Positions 16,815 through 24,380 of a stretch of 53,415 bases of DNA are shown piece after piece. The stretch lies in assembly GCA_910585275.1 (NCBI GenBank), contig CAJUCW010000027.1, positions 1 through 53,415 of the forward strand, read 5' to 3'. This DNA is from an uncultured Muribaculaceae bacterium (GTDB lineage Bacteria > Bacteroidota > Bacteroidia > Bacteroidales > Muribaculaceae). The notes under the pieces were generated by a model, which saw only the letters and a program-made list of their open reading frames with translations, was not told where the DNA came from and did no database searches. The position numbers were made by a program, and so were the translations under genes. The first letter of the stretch is position 1, and every line of letters starts with the position of its first letter.

Positions 16815-16822
16815 TAATTTTG
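16815..16822 (+). promoter_or_regulatory. -7 box for lysS
   Basis: TAATTTTG lies 26 bp before the lysS ATG at 16849 in an AT-rich stretch. No clear -33 element at the standard spacing. Confidence 0.5.
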
Positions 16823-16848
16823 CATTATAAAACCATAAATAGGCAAAA

Positions 16849-18396
16849 ATGGCAAATCAGGAACTGAGCGAACAGGAAATAGTGCGCCGCAACAGCATGC
16901 AGGCGCTGCGCGACCGTGGCATAGAGCCTTATCCCGCGCCCGAATATACAGTCACAGGACATTCTGCTGAAATCAAGGAAACATTCGTTGACGGCCAGGA
17001 GCCTCCGCGCGAGGTGAACGTGGCGGGCCGCATCATGAGCCGCCGCATCATGGGCAAGGCTTCTTTCATGGAGCTTCAGGACTCCGAGGGGCGCATACAG
17101 GTCTATGTAAGCCGCGACGACCTCTGCCCCGGCGAAGACAAAGACATGTATAACGTTGTCTTCAAGAAACTCCTCGACATCGGCGACTTCATAGGCGTAA
17201 AGGGATACGTGTTCCGCACCCAGATGGGTGAGATTTCCATCCACGCCCAGGAAATAACCGTGCTTTCCAAGAGCCTCCGCCCCCTCCCCGTGGTGAAGAT
17301 GAAAGACGGAAAGGCCTACGACGCCTTCACCGACCCCGAGCAGCGTTACCGCCAGCGTTACGTTGACCTCGTGGTCAACAAGGGAATAAAAGACATCTTC
17401 ATCAAACGCACGAAGATGTTCAACTCCATGCGCGAATATTTCAATTCCCACGGCTACCTTGAAGTGGAAACCCCGATACTCCAGGCCATCCCCGGCGGAG
17501 CTTCGGCACGCCCCTTCATCACCCATCACAACGCGCTCGACATACCCCTCTATCTCCGCATCGCCGACGAGCTTTACCTCAAACGCCTTATCGTAGGCGG
17601 GTTTGAAGGTGTATATGAGTTCTCCAAGAACTTCCGCAACGAAGGAATGGACCGCACCCACAATCCGGAGTTCACCTGCATGGAGATTTACGTATCCTAT
17701 AAGGACTACAACTGGATGATGGCCTTCACCGAGAAGATGCTCGAAAAGATTTGTCTCGACGTCAACGGCACCACCGAAGTCCAGGTCGGCGACAACGTGA
17801 TTTCGTTCAAGGCTCCCTATCCCCGCGTCACCATGACCCAGGCCATCCTCGAAAAGACAGGGTTCGACATCACCGGAAAGAGCGAAGAAGAACTCCGCGC
17901 ATTCTGCAAGCAGGAAGGGATAGAGGTTGACGAATCCTTCGGCAAGGGTAAGCTCATCGACGAGATTTTCGGCGAAAAGTGCGAAGGCACCTACATCCAG
18001 CCCACCTTCATCATCGACTATCCCATCGAGATGTCGCCTCTCACCAAGCGCCACCGCAACGACCCGCGCCTAACGGAGCGTTTCGAACTTATGGTCAACG
18101 GCAAGGAGCTTGCCAACGCATATTCAGAGCTCAACGACCCCATCGACCAGTATGAACGTTTCGTGGAGCAGATGCGCCTTGCCGACAAAGGCGACGACGA
18201 GGCCATGATCATCGACGGCGACTTTATCCGTGCCCTCGAATACGGCATGCCCCCCACTTCGGGCATGGGCATCGGCATGGACCGTCTCGCCATGCTCATG
18301 ACCGGGCAATCCACCATCCAGGAGGTGCTTCTCTTCCCGCAGATGCGCCCCGAGAAGAAACAGGCGAAAGAAGAAGAAGAGAAAGAGGCTGAATGA
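16849..18396 (+). CDS. lysS: Lysyl-tRNA synthetase, class II
   Basis: This cytoplasmic class IIb synthetase charges tRNA-Lys. The 515-residue protein has the N-terminal OB-fold anticodon-binding domain (VNVAGRIMSRRIMGKASFMEL, then DSEGRIQVYV), motif 1 around the YLEVETPILQAIPGGASARPF segment, motif 2 (YEFSKNFRNEGMDRTHNPEF) and motif 3 (GMGIGMDRLAMLMTG). It ends in a charged tail rich in Lys and Glu. The gpsA start codon overlaps the lysS stop, so the two genes form an operon. Confidence 0.97.
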   Translation: MANQELSEQEIVRRNSMQALRDRGIEPYPAPEYTVTGHSAEIKETFVDGQEPPREVNVAGRIMSRRIMGKASFMELQDSEGRIQVYVSRDDLCPGEDKDMYNVVFKKLLDIGDFIGVKGYVFRTQMGEISIHAQEITVLSKSLRPLPVVKMKDGKAYDAFTDPEQRYRQRYVDLVVNKGIKDIFIKRTKMFNSMREYFNSHGYLEVETPILQAIPGGASARPFITHHNALDIPLYLRIADELYLKRLIVGGFEGVYEFSKNFRNEGMDRTHNPEFTCMEIYVSYKDYNWMMAFTEKMLEKICLDVNGTTEVQVGDNVISFKAPYPRVTMTQAILEKTGFDITGKSEEELRAFCKQEGIEVDESFGKGKLIDEIFGEKCEGTYIQPTFIIDYPIEMSPLTKRHRNDPRLTERFELMVNGKELANAYSELNDPIDQYERFVEQMRLADKGDDEAMIIDGDFIRALEYGMPPTSGMGIGMDRLAMLMTGQSTIQEVLLFPQMRPEKKQAKEEEEKEAE

Positions 18397-19394
18397 TGGA
18401 AGGACTCGGCAAGATAGCTGTAATCGGTGCGGGAAGCTGGGCCACAGCCCTCGCCAAGCTGCTCATGCTCAACAACGACCGCATCGGATGGTATGTCAGG
18501 CGGCAGGAGCGCATCGAGGAGTTTATCAAATACCGACGCAACCCCGTCTATCTTAGCGACGTCACCTTCGACACCGCGAGAATCGACTTCCATTCCGACA
18601 TCAACGAGGCCGTGGCGGAGGCCGACACCTTGGTGATAGCCATCCCCTCCCCCTATTTCAAGGGGGAGGCGCAGCGCATCGAGGTGCCCCTCGCTGGCAA
18701 GAACATCGTCTCCGCAGTGAAAGGAATCGTGCCCGACGACAATATGATCGTCACCGACTGGTTCGCATCCCGCTACGGATGCGCCGATTCCGACCTCCTT
18801 GTCATCGGGGGGCCATGCCATGCCGAAGAGGTGGCCCTCGACCATCTGAGCTACCTCACCATCGGCTGCTGTGACACTGCCAAAAGCCGCCTCTTCTGCA
18901 AGGCCATTGCCGGTCCGAAACTTAAGACCATCGTGTCGAGCGATGTGGCCGGAATAGAATATGCCGCAGTGCTGAAAAACGTCTATGCCATAGCCTCCGG
19001 CATGGTAAGCGGAATGAAAGCGGGCGACAACTTCAAGGCCATGCTCGTATGCAATGCCGTCAGGGAAATGAAAGGGTTCATCGACGCCATCGCCCCCATG
19101 GAGCGAGACATCGACCGGTCGGCATATCTCGGCGACCTCCTTGTGACGTGCTACTCCCTTTTCTCGCGCAACCACAATTTCGGCGCGATGATCGGGAAGG
19201 GCCATAGCGTGAAAGCCGCCAAGATGGAAATGGAAATGGTGGCCGAAGGATATTACGGCACCCGCTGCATCCACGAAATCAACGCGCGGACGGTCTGCGC
19301 CCCTATGCCTATCCTCGAATGCGTCTATTCCATCCTATATGGCGGCGTCACCCCCCGGCAGGCTTTCAAATCGGTGCAGGATGCGTTTTGCTGA
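18393..19394 (+). CDS. gpsA: Glycerol-3-phosphate dehydrogenase, NAD(P)-dependent
   Basis: GpsA reduces dihydroxyacetone phosphate to sn-glycerol-3-phosphate for phospholipid synthesis. The 333-residue protein has the N-terminal nucleotide-binding motif VIGAGSWATALAKLL, the AVKGIVPDD segment, GGPCHAEEVALD (usually GPSFAxE in other bacteria), and the catalytic lysine in YAAVLKNVYAIASGM. The start could be the ATG at 18393 or the adjacent ATG at 18396; both keep the same protein. It overlaps the lysS stop. Confidence 0.95.
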   Translation: MMEGLGKIAVIGAGSWATALAKLLMLNNDRIGWYVRRQERIEEFIKYRRNPVYLSDVTFDTARIDFHSDINEAVAEADTLVIAIPSPYFKGEAQRIEVPLAGKNIVSAVKGIVPDDNMIVTDWFASRYGCADSDLLVIGGPCHAEEVALDHLSYLTIGCCDTAKSRLFCKAIAGPKLKTIVSSDVAGIEYAAVLKNVYAIASGMVSGMKAGDNFKAMLVCNAVREMKGFIDAIAPMERDIDRSAYLGDLLVTCYSLFSRNHNFGAMIGKGHSVKAAKMEMEMVAEGYYGTRCIHEINARTVCAPMPILECVYSILYGGVTPRQAFKSVQDAFC

Positions 19395-19487
19395 CATTTT
19401 TTAACCTTCCCGAGGATATTATGCCACATCTTTCGCGATGCCCGAAATGTTATTAATAAAGAGTTAGAATCCCTAAAACATAAAACA

Positions 19488-20825
19488 ATGAAATCTATTG
19501 AAATCAACATTCAAGACGCTGTTTATTTCGCAGAGAAACAGTATGAAGGCAACCGTGCCGAGGCTGTAGAGGCAATGGCCAAACTCCATGAGGGCAGCGG
19601 CGAAGGCGCCGACTTCCTCGGATGGCTCAACCTCCCCTCGTCGATTTCCGCCGACCTCATCGCCCGCATCAACAAGACTGCGGAGCGTCTGCGCGAAAAC
19701 TGCGACTTCGTGGTTTGCGTAGGCATCGGCGGCAGCTATCTCGGTGCCAAGGCTGTCAACTTCGCCCTTTCAGATTCTTTCGCCGATTTCTATGCGCCGG
19801 CCCCCAAGAATCCGAAAGTGCTCTATGCCGGTCAGAACATCGGCGAGGAATATACGGCTGAACTTGAAAAGCTTCTTGACGGCAGGAAATTCGGCATAAT
19901 CGTCATCTCAAAGAGCGGCACAACCACCGAACCCGCCATCGCCTTCCGCATCCTCAAGGAACTCCTTGAAAAGCAGGCCGGCAAAGAGGCCGCCAAAGAT
20001 CTCATCGTGGCTGTGACCGACGAGAAGAAGGGCGCGCTCCGCACCCTCGCCACCCAGGAGGGTTATGAAACCTACGTAATCCCCGACAACGTAGGTGGCC
20101 GTTTCTCGGTGCTCACGCCCGTAGGTCTTCTTCCCATCGCATGTGCCGGACACGACATCGCCAAGCTCGTGGCAGGCGCCGCAGAAATGGAGAAGACCAC
20201 CGCACACGAAGGCGAAGACAACCCGAGCGAGGTTTACGCTCGTCTGCGCAACGCCCTTTATCAGACCGGCAAGAAGACCGAGATTCTCGTCAACTTCAAT
20301 CCCAAGCTCCATTATTTCGCAGAGTGGTGGAAGCAGCTCTACGGCGAGAGCGAAGGCAAGGACGGCAAGGGAATCTTCCCTGCATCGGTTGACTTCACAA
20401 CCGACCTCCACTCCATGGGCCAGTGGATCCAGGAAGGGGAGCGCACCATCTTCGAGACCGTACTTTCTGTGAAGGAACCCGCCATCACGCGCCGCATTCC
20501 TGAAGATGCAGCAAACCTCGATGGAATCAACTATCTCGCAGGGAAGCGCATCGACGAGGTCAACAAGATGGCTGAACTCGGCACCAAGATAGCCCACGTT
20601 GACGGCGGCGTGCCCAACATCCGCATCGAAATCAACAAGCTCGACGAGCATGCCCTCGGCCAGCTCATCTATTTCTTCGAGAAAGCCTGCGGCATCAGCG
20701 GCTATATCCTCGGAGTGAATCCCTTCAACCAGCCCGGCGTGGAGGCTTACAAGAAAAACATGTTCGCCCTCCTCGAAAAGCCCGGCTATGAAAAAGAGAC
20801 CGCTGCCATCAAGGCCAAGCTCTGA
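19488..20825 (+). CDS. pgi: Glucose-6-phosphate isomerase
   Basis: Pgi interconverts glucose-6-phosphate and fructose-6-phosphate in glycolysis. The 445-residue length matches the short bacterial type. Seen motifs: CVGIGGSYLGAKAVNFAL and VISKSGTTTEPAIAFRIL (sugar-phosphate binding SIS folds), the NVGGRFSVLTPVGLLP segment, the VDFTTDLHSMGQ region, and a C-terminal YILGVNPFNQPGVEAYK. It follows gpsA with a 93-bp gap in which I see no clear -7 box. Repeats begin right after it. Confidence 0.96.
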   Translation: MKSIEINIQDAVYFAEKQYEGNRAEAVEAMAKLHEGSGEGADFLGWLNLPSSISADLIARINKTAERLRENCDFVVCVGIGGSYLGAKAVNFALSDSFADFYAPAPKNPKVLYAGQNIGEEYTAELEKLLDGRKFGIIVISKSGTTTEPAIAFRILKELLEKQAGKEAAKDLIVAVTDEKKGALRTLATQEGYETYVIPDNVGGRFSVLTPVGLLPIACAGHDIAKLVAGAAEMEKTTAHEGEDNPSEVYARLRNALYQTGKKTEILVNFNPKLHYFAEWWKQLYGESEGKDGKGIFPASVDFTTDLHSMGQWIQEGERTIFETVLSVKEPAITRRIPEDAANLDGINYLAGKRIDEVNKMAELGTKIAHVDGGVPNIRIEINKLDEHALGQLIYFFEKACGISGYILGVNPFNQPGVEAYKKNMFALLEKPGYEKETAAIKAKL

Positions 20826-20868
20826 TTAAAAATCCGTCGCATGGCCCCCGCCATGCACACCCCAAAAA

Positions 20869-20930
20869 GCTCCTGTTCTTACTGTGCTCCTGTCAATAAA
20901 AAAGACCGGAGAACAGTAGAAACAGGAGTT
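20869..20930. repeat. Dispersed repeat, hairpin copy 1
   Basis: Left arm 20869-20894 (CTCCTGTTCTTACTGTGCTC and on) and right arm 20904-20930 are imperfect inverted repeats around an A-rich 9-nt loop. The left-arm plus loop sequence is shared with 20969-21027 and 30611-30644. It may also terminate pgi transcription. Confidence 0.65.
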
Positions 20931-20968
20931 CTTTTATATTCTTTGACCGATTGTTTTTTTATAAAAAT

Positions 20969-21027
20969 CCTACTGTTGCTCCCGTGCCCCTGTCAAAAAA
21001 AGACAAGAGAACTGGAGAGACAGGGGA
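20969..21027. repeat. Dispersed repeat, hairpin copy 2
   Basis: Left arm around CTGTTGCTCCCGTGCCCCTG and a weaker right arm (21002-21027) flank a run of seven A residues. It is related to the copies at 20869-20930 and 30611-30644. Confidence 0.6.
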
Positions 21028-21057
21028 TTATAAATTAGTAACAGGAGATTATACAAT

Positions 21058-21105
21058 CCTTAGTGAAAAAAATTTGCGTGTTCCGCGCCTTCGTGTGTTT
21101 TTTCC
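21058..21105 (+). repeat. Left flanking repeat of the MNT/HEPN module
   Basis: This 48-bp repeat starts CCTTAGTGAAAAAAATTTGC and ends TTTTTTCC, with complementary ends. It is about three-quarters identical to 21822-21870, which lies on the other side of the toxin-antitoxin genes in the same orientation. Confidence 0.6.
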
Positions 21106-21117
21106 AGATAATTGTAT

Positions 21118-21125
21118 TAAATTTG
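21118..21125 (+). promoter_or_regulatory. -7 box for the MNT/HEPN operon
   Basis: TAAATTTG lies 21 bp before the ATG at 21147 and matches TAnnTTTG. No good -33 box at standard spacing. Confidence 0.45.
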
Positions 21126-21146
21126 TAATTAATTCGTTTTATTATT

Positions 21147-21449
21147 ATGCATCTCATTACCGATAATATCCAAAATCTCTTCGCCTTGTGTAAGAAATAC
21201 AAGGTTAAGACTTTGTATGCCTTTGGATCTATTCTTACTCCGCGGTTTAATGAGAAAAGCGACGTCGATTTACTTGTAAATTTCAATACCGAAATTGATT
21301 ACAACAATTATGCCGACAATTTTTTTGACTTATATCACGCACTAAAAGCTTTGTTTAACAGAGACGTTGACCTTGTAGATGAATCATCTGTCAAGAATCC
21401 ATACTTTAAAGAAGAACTTGATGAAACCAAACGTCTAATATATGGATAG
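21147..21449 (+). CDS. mntA: MNT-type nucleotidyltransferase antitoxin (MntA-like)
   Basis: This 100-residue minimal nucleotidyltransferase has the signature YAFGSILTPRFNEKSDVDLLV: G27 and S28 of the GS motif, then D39 and D41 of the DxD metal-binding pair, with a further acidic strand at RDVDLVD. In characterised pairs the MNT protein inactivates the HEPN toxin by adding AMP units to a tyrosine. The HEPN gene follows with an 8-bp overlap. The gene is much more AT-rich than pgi and other neighbours, which suggests horizontal transfer. The gene symbol is by family. Confidence 0.88.
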   Translation: MHLITDNIQNLFALCKKYKVKTLYAFGSILTPRFNEKSDVDLLVNFNTEIDYNNYADNFFDLYHALKALFNRDVDLVDESSVKNPYFKEELDETKRLIYG

Positions 21450-21783
21450 AAAACTTCAAAAATACTTATCAGACATACTATCTTCAATTCTGGAGATAGA
21501 ATCATTTATGTCCGACAGGCCAAAGGAATATGCCACTTTCTGTAATGACACACTTTTTAGAAGAGGTGTTGAAAGAAACATAGAGATTATGGGAGAGGCG
21601 ATGAATCAGGCATTAAAAATCAATCCTAATCTCCCTGTCACATCTGCAAGGAAAGTGGTTGATACCAGGAATTTTGTTATACATGCTTATGATTCATTGA
21701 AACCCGACATACTATGGGCCATTGTTATCAACCACATGCCTTTGTTGAAAAAGGAGATTGAAGGCATCCTTTACTCGATGTAA
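21442..21783 (+). CDS. hepT: HEPN domain RNase toxin (HepT-like, DUF86)
   Basis: This 113-residue helical protein carries the RX4HXY motif of HepT-type HEPN ribonucleases: R76, H81 and Y83 in DTRNFVIHAYDS. Y83 is the residue that partner MNT enzymes AMPylate in studied systems. Other family features are RRGVERNIEIMGEAMNQAL in the middle and ILWAIVINHMPLLKKEI at the end. It starts inside the antitoxin gene (ATG at 21442). The length is typical and the key residues are intact, so the pair looks functional. Confidence 0.88.
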   Translation: MDRKLQKYLSDILSSILEIESFMSDRPKEYATFCNDTLFRRGVERNIEIMGEAMNQALKINPNLPVTSARKVVDTRNFVIHAYDSLKPDILWAIVINHMPLLKKEIEGILYSM

Positions 21784-21821
21784 ACATCATATATTGCCCA
21801 CACCATGATGGGTGTAACATT

Positions 21822-21870
21822 CCTTAGAGAAAAACTTTGCGTACTCCGCACCTCAGCGTGAGTTTTCTCC
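21822..21870 (+). repeat. Right flanking repeat of the MNT/HEPN module
   Basis: This 49-bp direct repeat resembles 21058-21105. The ends GAGAAAAACT and AGTTTTCTC are complementary, so the transcript could fold into a hairpin 38 bp after the toxin stop. It may also serve as terminator. Confidence 0.6.
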
Positions 21871-21943
21871 ACTATCCCACTATCCTACACTTTCAGCAGC
21901 ATGTTGTTTTGACGAATTTAAGCGATTTATCAAAAATTTCCAC

Positions 21944-21951
21944 TATCTTTG
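21944..21951 (+). promoter_or_regulatory. -7 box for the TPR regulator gene
   Basis: TATCTTTG lies 55 bp before the ATG at 22007. A standard -33 element is not evident. Confidence 0.45.
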
Positions 21952-22006
21952 AAACATTTTTTACAAAACGACTAAAAAAAACGATTTTATAACTTGCAAA
22001 AACCGG

Positions 22007-23713
22007 ATGAGACAATTCATTCCTTCCCTCATAGCAATCGCTTTTTCGCTTTGCATCCTCTGCCAATGCGAGGGACGACACGACGCGCGCCTTGCCCGCA
22101 TCGCCGCTACCGTTGACTCGCTTCCGCAGGCTGCCATCGACAGCCTCGCCGCCATCGACACGACCCGTCTTTCCGATGCCGACAAGAGCCTCCGCATCTT
22201 CCTCCTGACCAAAGCCCGCGACAAGGCTTACGTCAGGCATACCTCCGATTCCTTGATTTCGAAAGCGGTACGCTTTTACGAAACCGACCCCGGGAATCCT
22301 CTCTATCCGGAGGTGCTTTTCTATGCCGGCCGCGTATATAACGACATGGACGACTATCCCACCGCCCTCGACTACTATCTGCGATCGCTCGACGCACTCC
22401 CCGACACCCCCGACAACCTCCATCTGCGCGGTTTGATTTACGGACATGTAAGCTGGGTGCTCGATGCAATGCGCTTGCACTCGCAGGCAATCCGTTACAT
22501 CAAAGAATCGCTACGCATCGATTCCATTGAAAACATCGGTTTCAACCTTGCCCAGGACTGGCAATTCCTATACGCATGCTACATGAGCATCGACAGCATC
22601 GATGCCGCCGAACACTCTTTAAAGAACGCAATGAAGTATGCCTCCAATCTCCCGTCCGAAGACAAGGCTTCGTTACGGCTCTCCATGGCGAGGATAAAAT
22701 TCAAACAGGACAGTATCCAGTCGGCATTGACACTTGTGCGAGGTTTACAAGACAAGGTGGTGGCGGATGAACGTAACCTTGCGCTCGCATATCTCGCCGA
22801 AGCATATCTTAAGGTCGGCGTCAGGGATTCCGCATTAATGTATGCAAAGGGACTGGCATGGAGCGGTCATGAAAAAAACAGGAAAACTGGGTTCCGGCTG
22901 CTACTTTCCGACTCCCTCATATCGTTTATCCCTAACGATTCGCTGATGGTCTATTTCAAGGCTTACCGCGACGTAATCGAGACACATCAAAAGAAACATG
23001 ACGGGCAACAGGCGGTTTTGCAGACTTCGGCATACAACTACAAGGTCCACGTCCGTCTCCGAGAAAAGGCGGAACAACGTTCCGACAACCTTAAATTCTG
23101 GTTAGAGATAGCAGCCGCGGTCCTGCTCCTCTCCATAGTGGCAATCCTGTGGCTCCTGCTCCATATAAGGTCGCGCAAATTGAAATATTATAAACTGCTC
23201 AGGGAAATCGAGGAACTCAAATCACGGCTCATCCGGGCGGAAGAAGCTGCAAAAAAAGATGAACACGATGCCATAAGGGACGAACTCAGGGAAAAAGTGC
23301 TCGAACTTACCAAATATGGAAAAGCAAAGGCCGATGTCAATCCTGTTCTTTTGAATTCGGAAGCCTACCGCCGCCTCGCCGACATTATCCGTGAGAACGA
23401 CGGAATAGAGGATCCGGTGCATAAAAAGGAACTGCCCGAGGATAATCCACTGTGGGGAGATTTGGAAGCTGCGGTCTGCGATGCATCCCCCGATTTCTTC
23501 GACACGCTCGAACGCCTCACCGGCGACGGTCTGAACCGGCAGGAAAAGATGACGGTAATACTCATACGTTGCGGGGTAACGCCCACGCAAATGGGTTACC
23601 TCTTCCGCCGCAAGAAAGGGTCAATCTCCTCGCGCCGGGAGCAACTCGGCAAGCGGTTGTTCGGCAGGGAACTGAAAGCGCAGGAGGTTGACAATATCAT
23701 CAGGAGCCTGTGA
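22007..23713 (+). CDS. Membrane-spanning TPR regulator with C-terminal HTH-like domain
   Basis: This 568-residue protein has an N-terminal signal/anchor with a lipobox-like LCQC, then about 300 residues of helical TPR-like repeats (for example LFYAGRVYNDMDDYPTALDYYLRSL). A transmembrane helix follows at about 366-385 (IAAAVLLLSIVAILWLLLHI), then a coiled coil (about 390-440). The C-terminal domain reads LNRQEKMTVILIRCGVTPTQMGYLFRRKKGSISSRREQLGKRLFG, resembling the LuxR/AraC-like helix-turn-helix found at the end of this Bacteroidales family. The layout suggests a periplasmic sensor joined directly to a cytoplasmic DNA-binding domain. It precedes the peptide locus and a block of phased DNA repeats, so it is the best local candidate regulator. 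That link is inference. Confidence 0.8.
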   Translation: MRQFIPSLIAIAFSLCILCQCEGRHDARLARIAATVDSLPQAAIDSLAAIDTTRLSDADKSLRIFLLTKARDKAYVRHTSDSLISKAVRFYETDPGNPLYPEVLFYAGRVYNDMDDYPTALDYYLRSLDALPDTPDNLHLRGLIYGHVSWVLDAMRLHSQAIRYIKESLRIDSIENIGFNLAQDWQFLYACYMSIDSIDAAEHSLKNAMKYASNLPSEDKASLRLSMARIKFKQDSIQSALTLVRGLQDKVVADERNLALAYLAEAYLKVGVRDSALMYAKGLAWSGHEKNRKTGFRLLLSDSLISFIPNDSLMVYFKAYRDVIETHQKKHDGQQAVLQTSAYNYKVHVRLREKAEQRSDNLKFWLEIAAAVLLLSIVAILWLLLHIRSRKLKYYKLLREIEELKSRLIRAEEAAKKDEHDAIRDELREKVLELTKYGKAKADVNPVLLNSEAYRRLADIIRENDGIEDPVHKKELPEDNPLWGDLEAAVCDASPDFFDTLERLTGDGLNRQEKMTVILIRCGVTPTQMGYLFRRKKGSISSRREQLGKRLFGRELKAQEVDNIIRSL

Positions 23714-23732
23714 ATTTTTGTGAATACATATA

Positions 23733-23824
23733 AAAATCGTTCACGAATGGTATAAAATCGTTCAAATTGTGCGGATTTTGTGCGGAAGTGTGCGGAAATG
23801 ATGTGCGGAAACCATTTCCGCACA
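23733..23824. promoter_or_regulatory. Helically phased repeat array between the TPR regulator and DUF3244 genes
   Basis: Two copies of AAAATCGTTCA start 21 bp apart (23733 and 23754). Four copies of TGTGCGGA follow at 23768, 23779, 23789 and 23802, spaced 11, 10 and 13 bp, and an inverted copy TCCGCACA lies at 23817-23824. The near 10.5-bp spacing places them on one face of the helix, as expected for a regulator-binding array. Confidence 0.6.
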
Positions 23825-23832
23825 ATTTTTTT
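23802..23832 (+). terminator. Rho-independent terminator of the TPR regulator gene
   Basis: TGTGCGGAAA (23802-23811), loop CCA, TTTCCGCACA (23815-23824), then a run of seven T (23826-23832): a perfect 10-bp stem with a T tail. It reuses the last repeat of the phased array. Confidence 0.8.
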
Positions 23833-23855
23833 GTGTGAAAACCAACGGCCGTCCA

Positions 23856-23863
23856 TACCTTTG
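23856..23863 (+). promoter_or_regulatory. -7 box for the DUF3244 gene and probably the peptide operon
   Basis: TACCTTTG lies 28 bp before the ATG at 23891. A TTTG at 23830-23833 is 22 bp upstream, slightly beyond ideal spacing. No separate promoter is obvious before the precursor gene. Confidence 0.5.
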
Positions 23864-23890
23864 CATCCGTAACCGATAACATAAACCGAC

Positions 23891-24280
23891 ATGATACGAC
23901 TCACTATCCTGCTCCTCTTCTGCCTTGCGTCGCTTACTCATTTGAGCGCAACGGCATCAACCACCCCTCCCGTTACAATCCCGATGACGGAATTGCCGAC
24001 GGATGATGATTACGATAATAAAGACTACAGACGACGCACCCCGCCGCGTCCGGTAATGCTTACCGTCGATTTCGACACCAAGTCGATGACCCTTACAAAC
24101 GGAATCGACCCGGCTGAAATCACGGCATACGAAATCCGCGACACCGCCGGACAGCCCCTCTACGTCTTCTCCGACGACACGTCTTTCGTCACCACCCTCT
24201 CAACCCTCCCCCCGGAAGAATACCAAATCATCATCTCCTTCCCCTCCTCATCCTTCTCCGGTTATTTCAATCTGTATTGA
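23891..24280 (+). CDS. Exported DUF3244-like small protein
   Basis: This 129-residue protein has a signal peptide (MIRLTILLLFCLASLTHLSATA), a proline- and aspartate-rich linker, and a C-terminal beta-sandwich-like region: VMLTVDFDTKSMTLTNG, ITAYEIRDTAGQPLYVF, then LPPEEYQIIISFPS and SGYFNLY. This resembles the DUF3244 family, small Ig-like exported proteins of Bacteroidales often encoded next to TPR regulators like the one here. Molecular function unknown. It is followed after 100 bp by the precursor-peptide gene. Whether it belongs to the peptide system is inferred from position. Confidence 0.7.
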   Translation: MIRLTILLLFCLASLTHLSATASTTPPVTIPMTELPTDDDYDNKDYRRRTPPRPVMLTVDFDTKSMTLTNGIDPAEITAYEIRDTAGQPLYVFSDDTSFVTTLSTLPPEEYQIIISFPSSSFSGYFNLY

Positions 24281-24298
24281 AATTTGATTTATCAACTA

Positions 24299-24320
24299 AT
24301 TATATATTCTAATATATAAT
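24299..24320. promoter_or_regulatory. Perfect AT-only palindrome upstream of the precursor gene
   Basis: ATTATATATT (24299-24308), CT, AATATATAAT (24311-24320): a 10-bp perfect inverted repeat. It could be an operator or a weak hairpin. It lies 60 bp before the precursor ATG. Confidence 0.4.
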
Positions 24321-24380
24321 ATCGTGATTATAAAGTCTGCCATCATTGGCTGGCAAATTCTAATCTTCTAAATTTTTATT

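Larger units (their letters stand above)
20826..21146. other. Repeat-rich spacer between pgi and the toxin-antitoxin pair
   Basis: This 321-bp stretch holds no convincing gene. It carries two imperfect hairpins of one repeat family (20869-20930 and 20969-21027), a short direct repeat of ACAGGxGATTATA near 21020-21053, a second repeat type at 21058-21105, and a -7 box at 21118-21125. Confidence 0.7.

Noticed and set aside
16825..18054. Long open frame antisense to lysS (409 codons)
   Set aside because: It covers motifs of a well-supported lysyl-tRNA synthetase on the other strand; histidine- and valine-rich composition is typical of a shadow frame.
20841..21038. Cysteine-containing 65-codon frame in the spacer after pgi
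   Set aside because: It is composed of the inverted repeat sequences and has no leader, signal or neighbours to support it.
23768..23824. CRISPR-like array
   Set aside because: Units are only 8 bp with 2-5 bp between them, no spacers and no cas genes; better explained as a regulator site and terminator.
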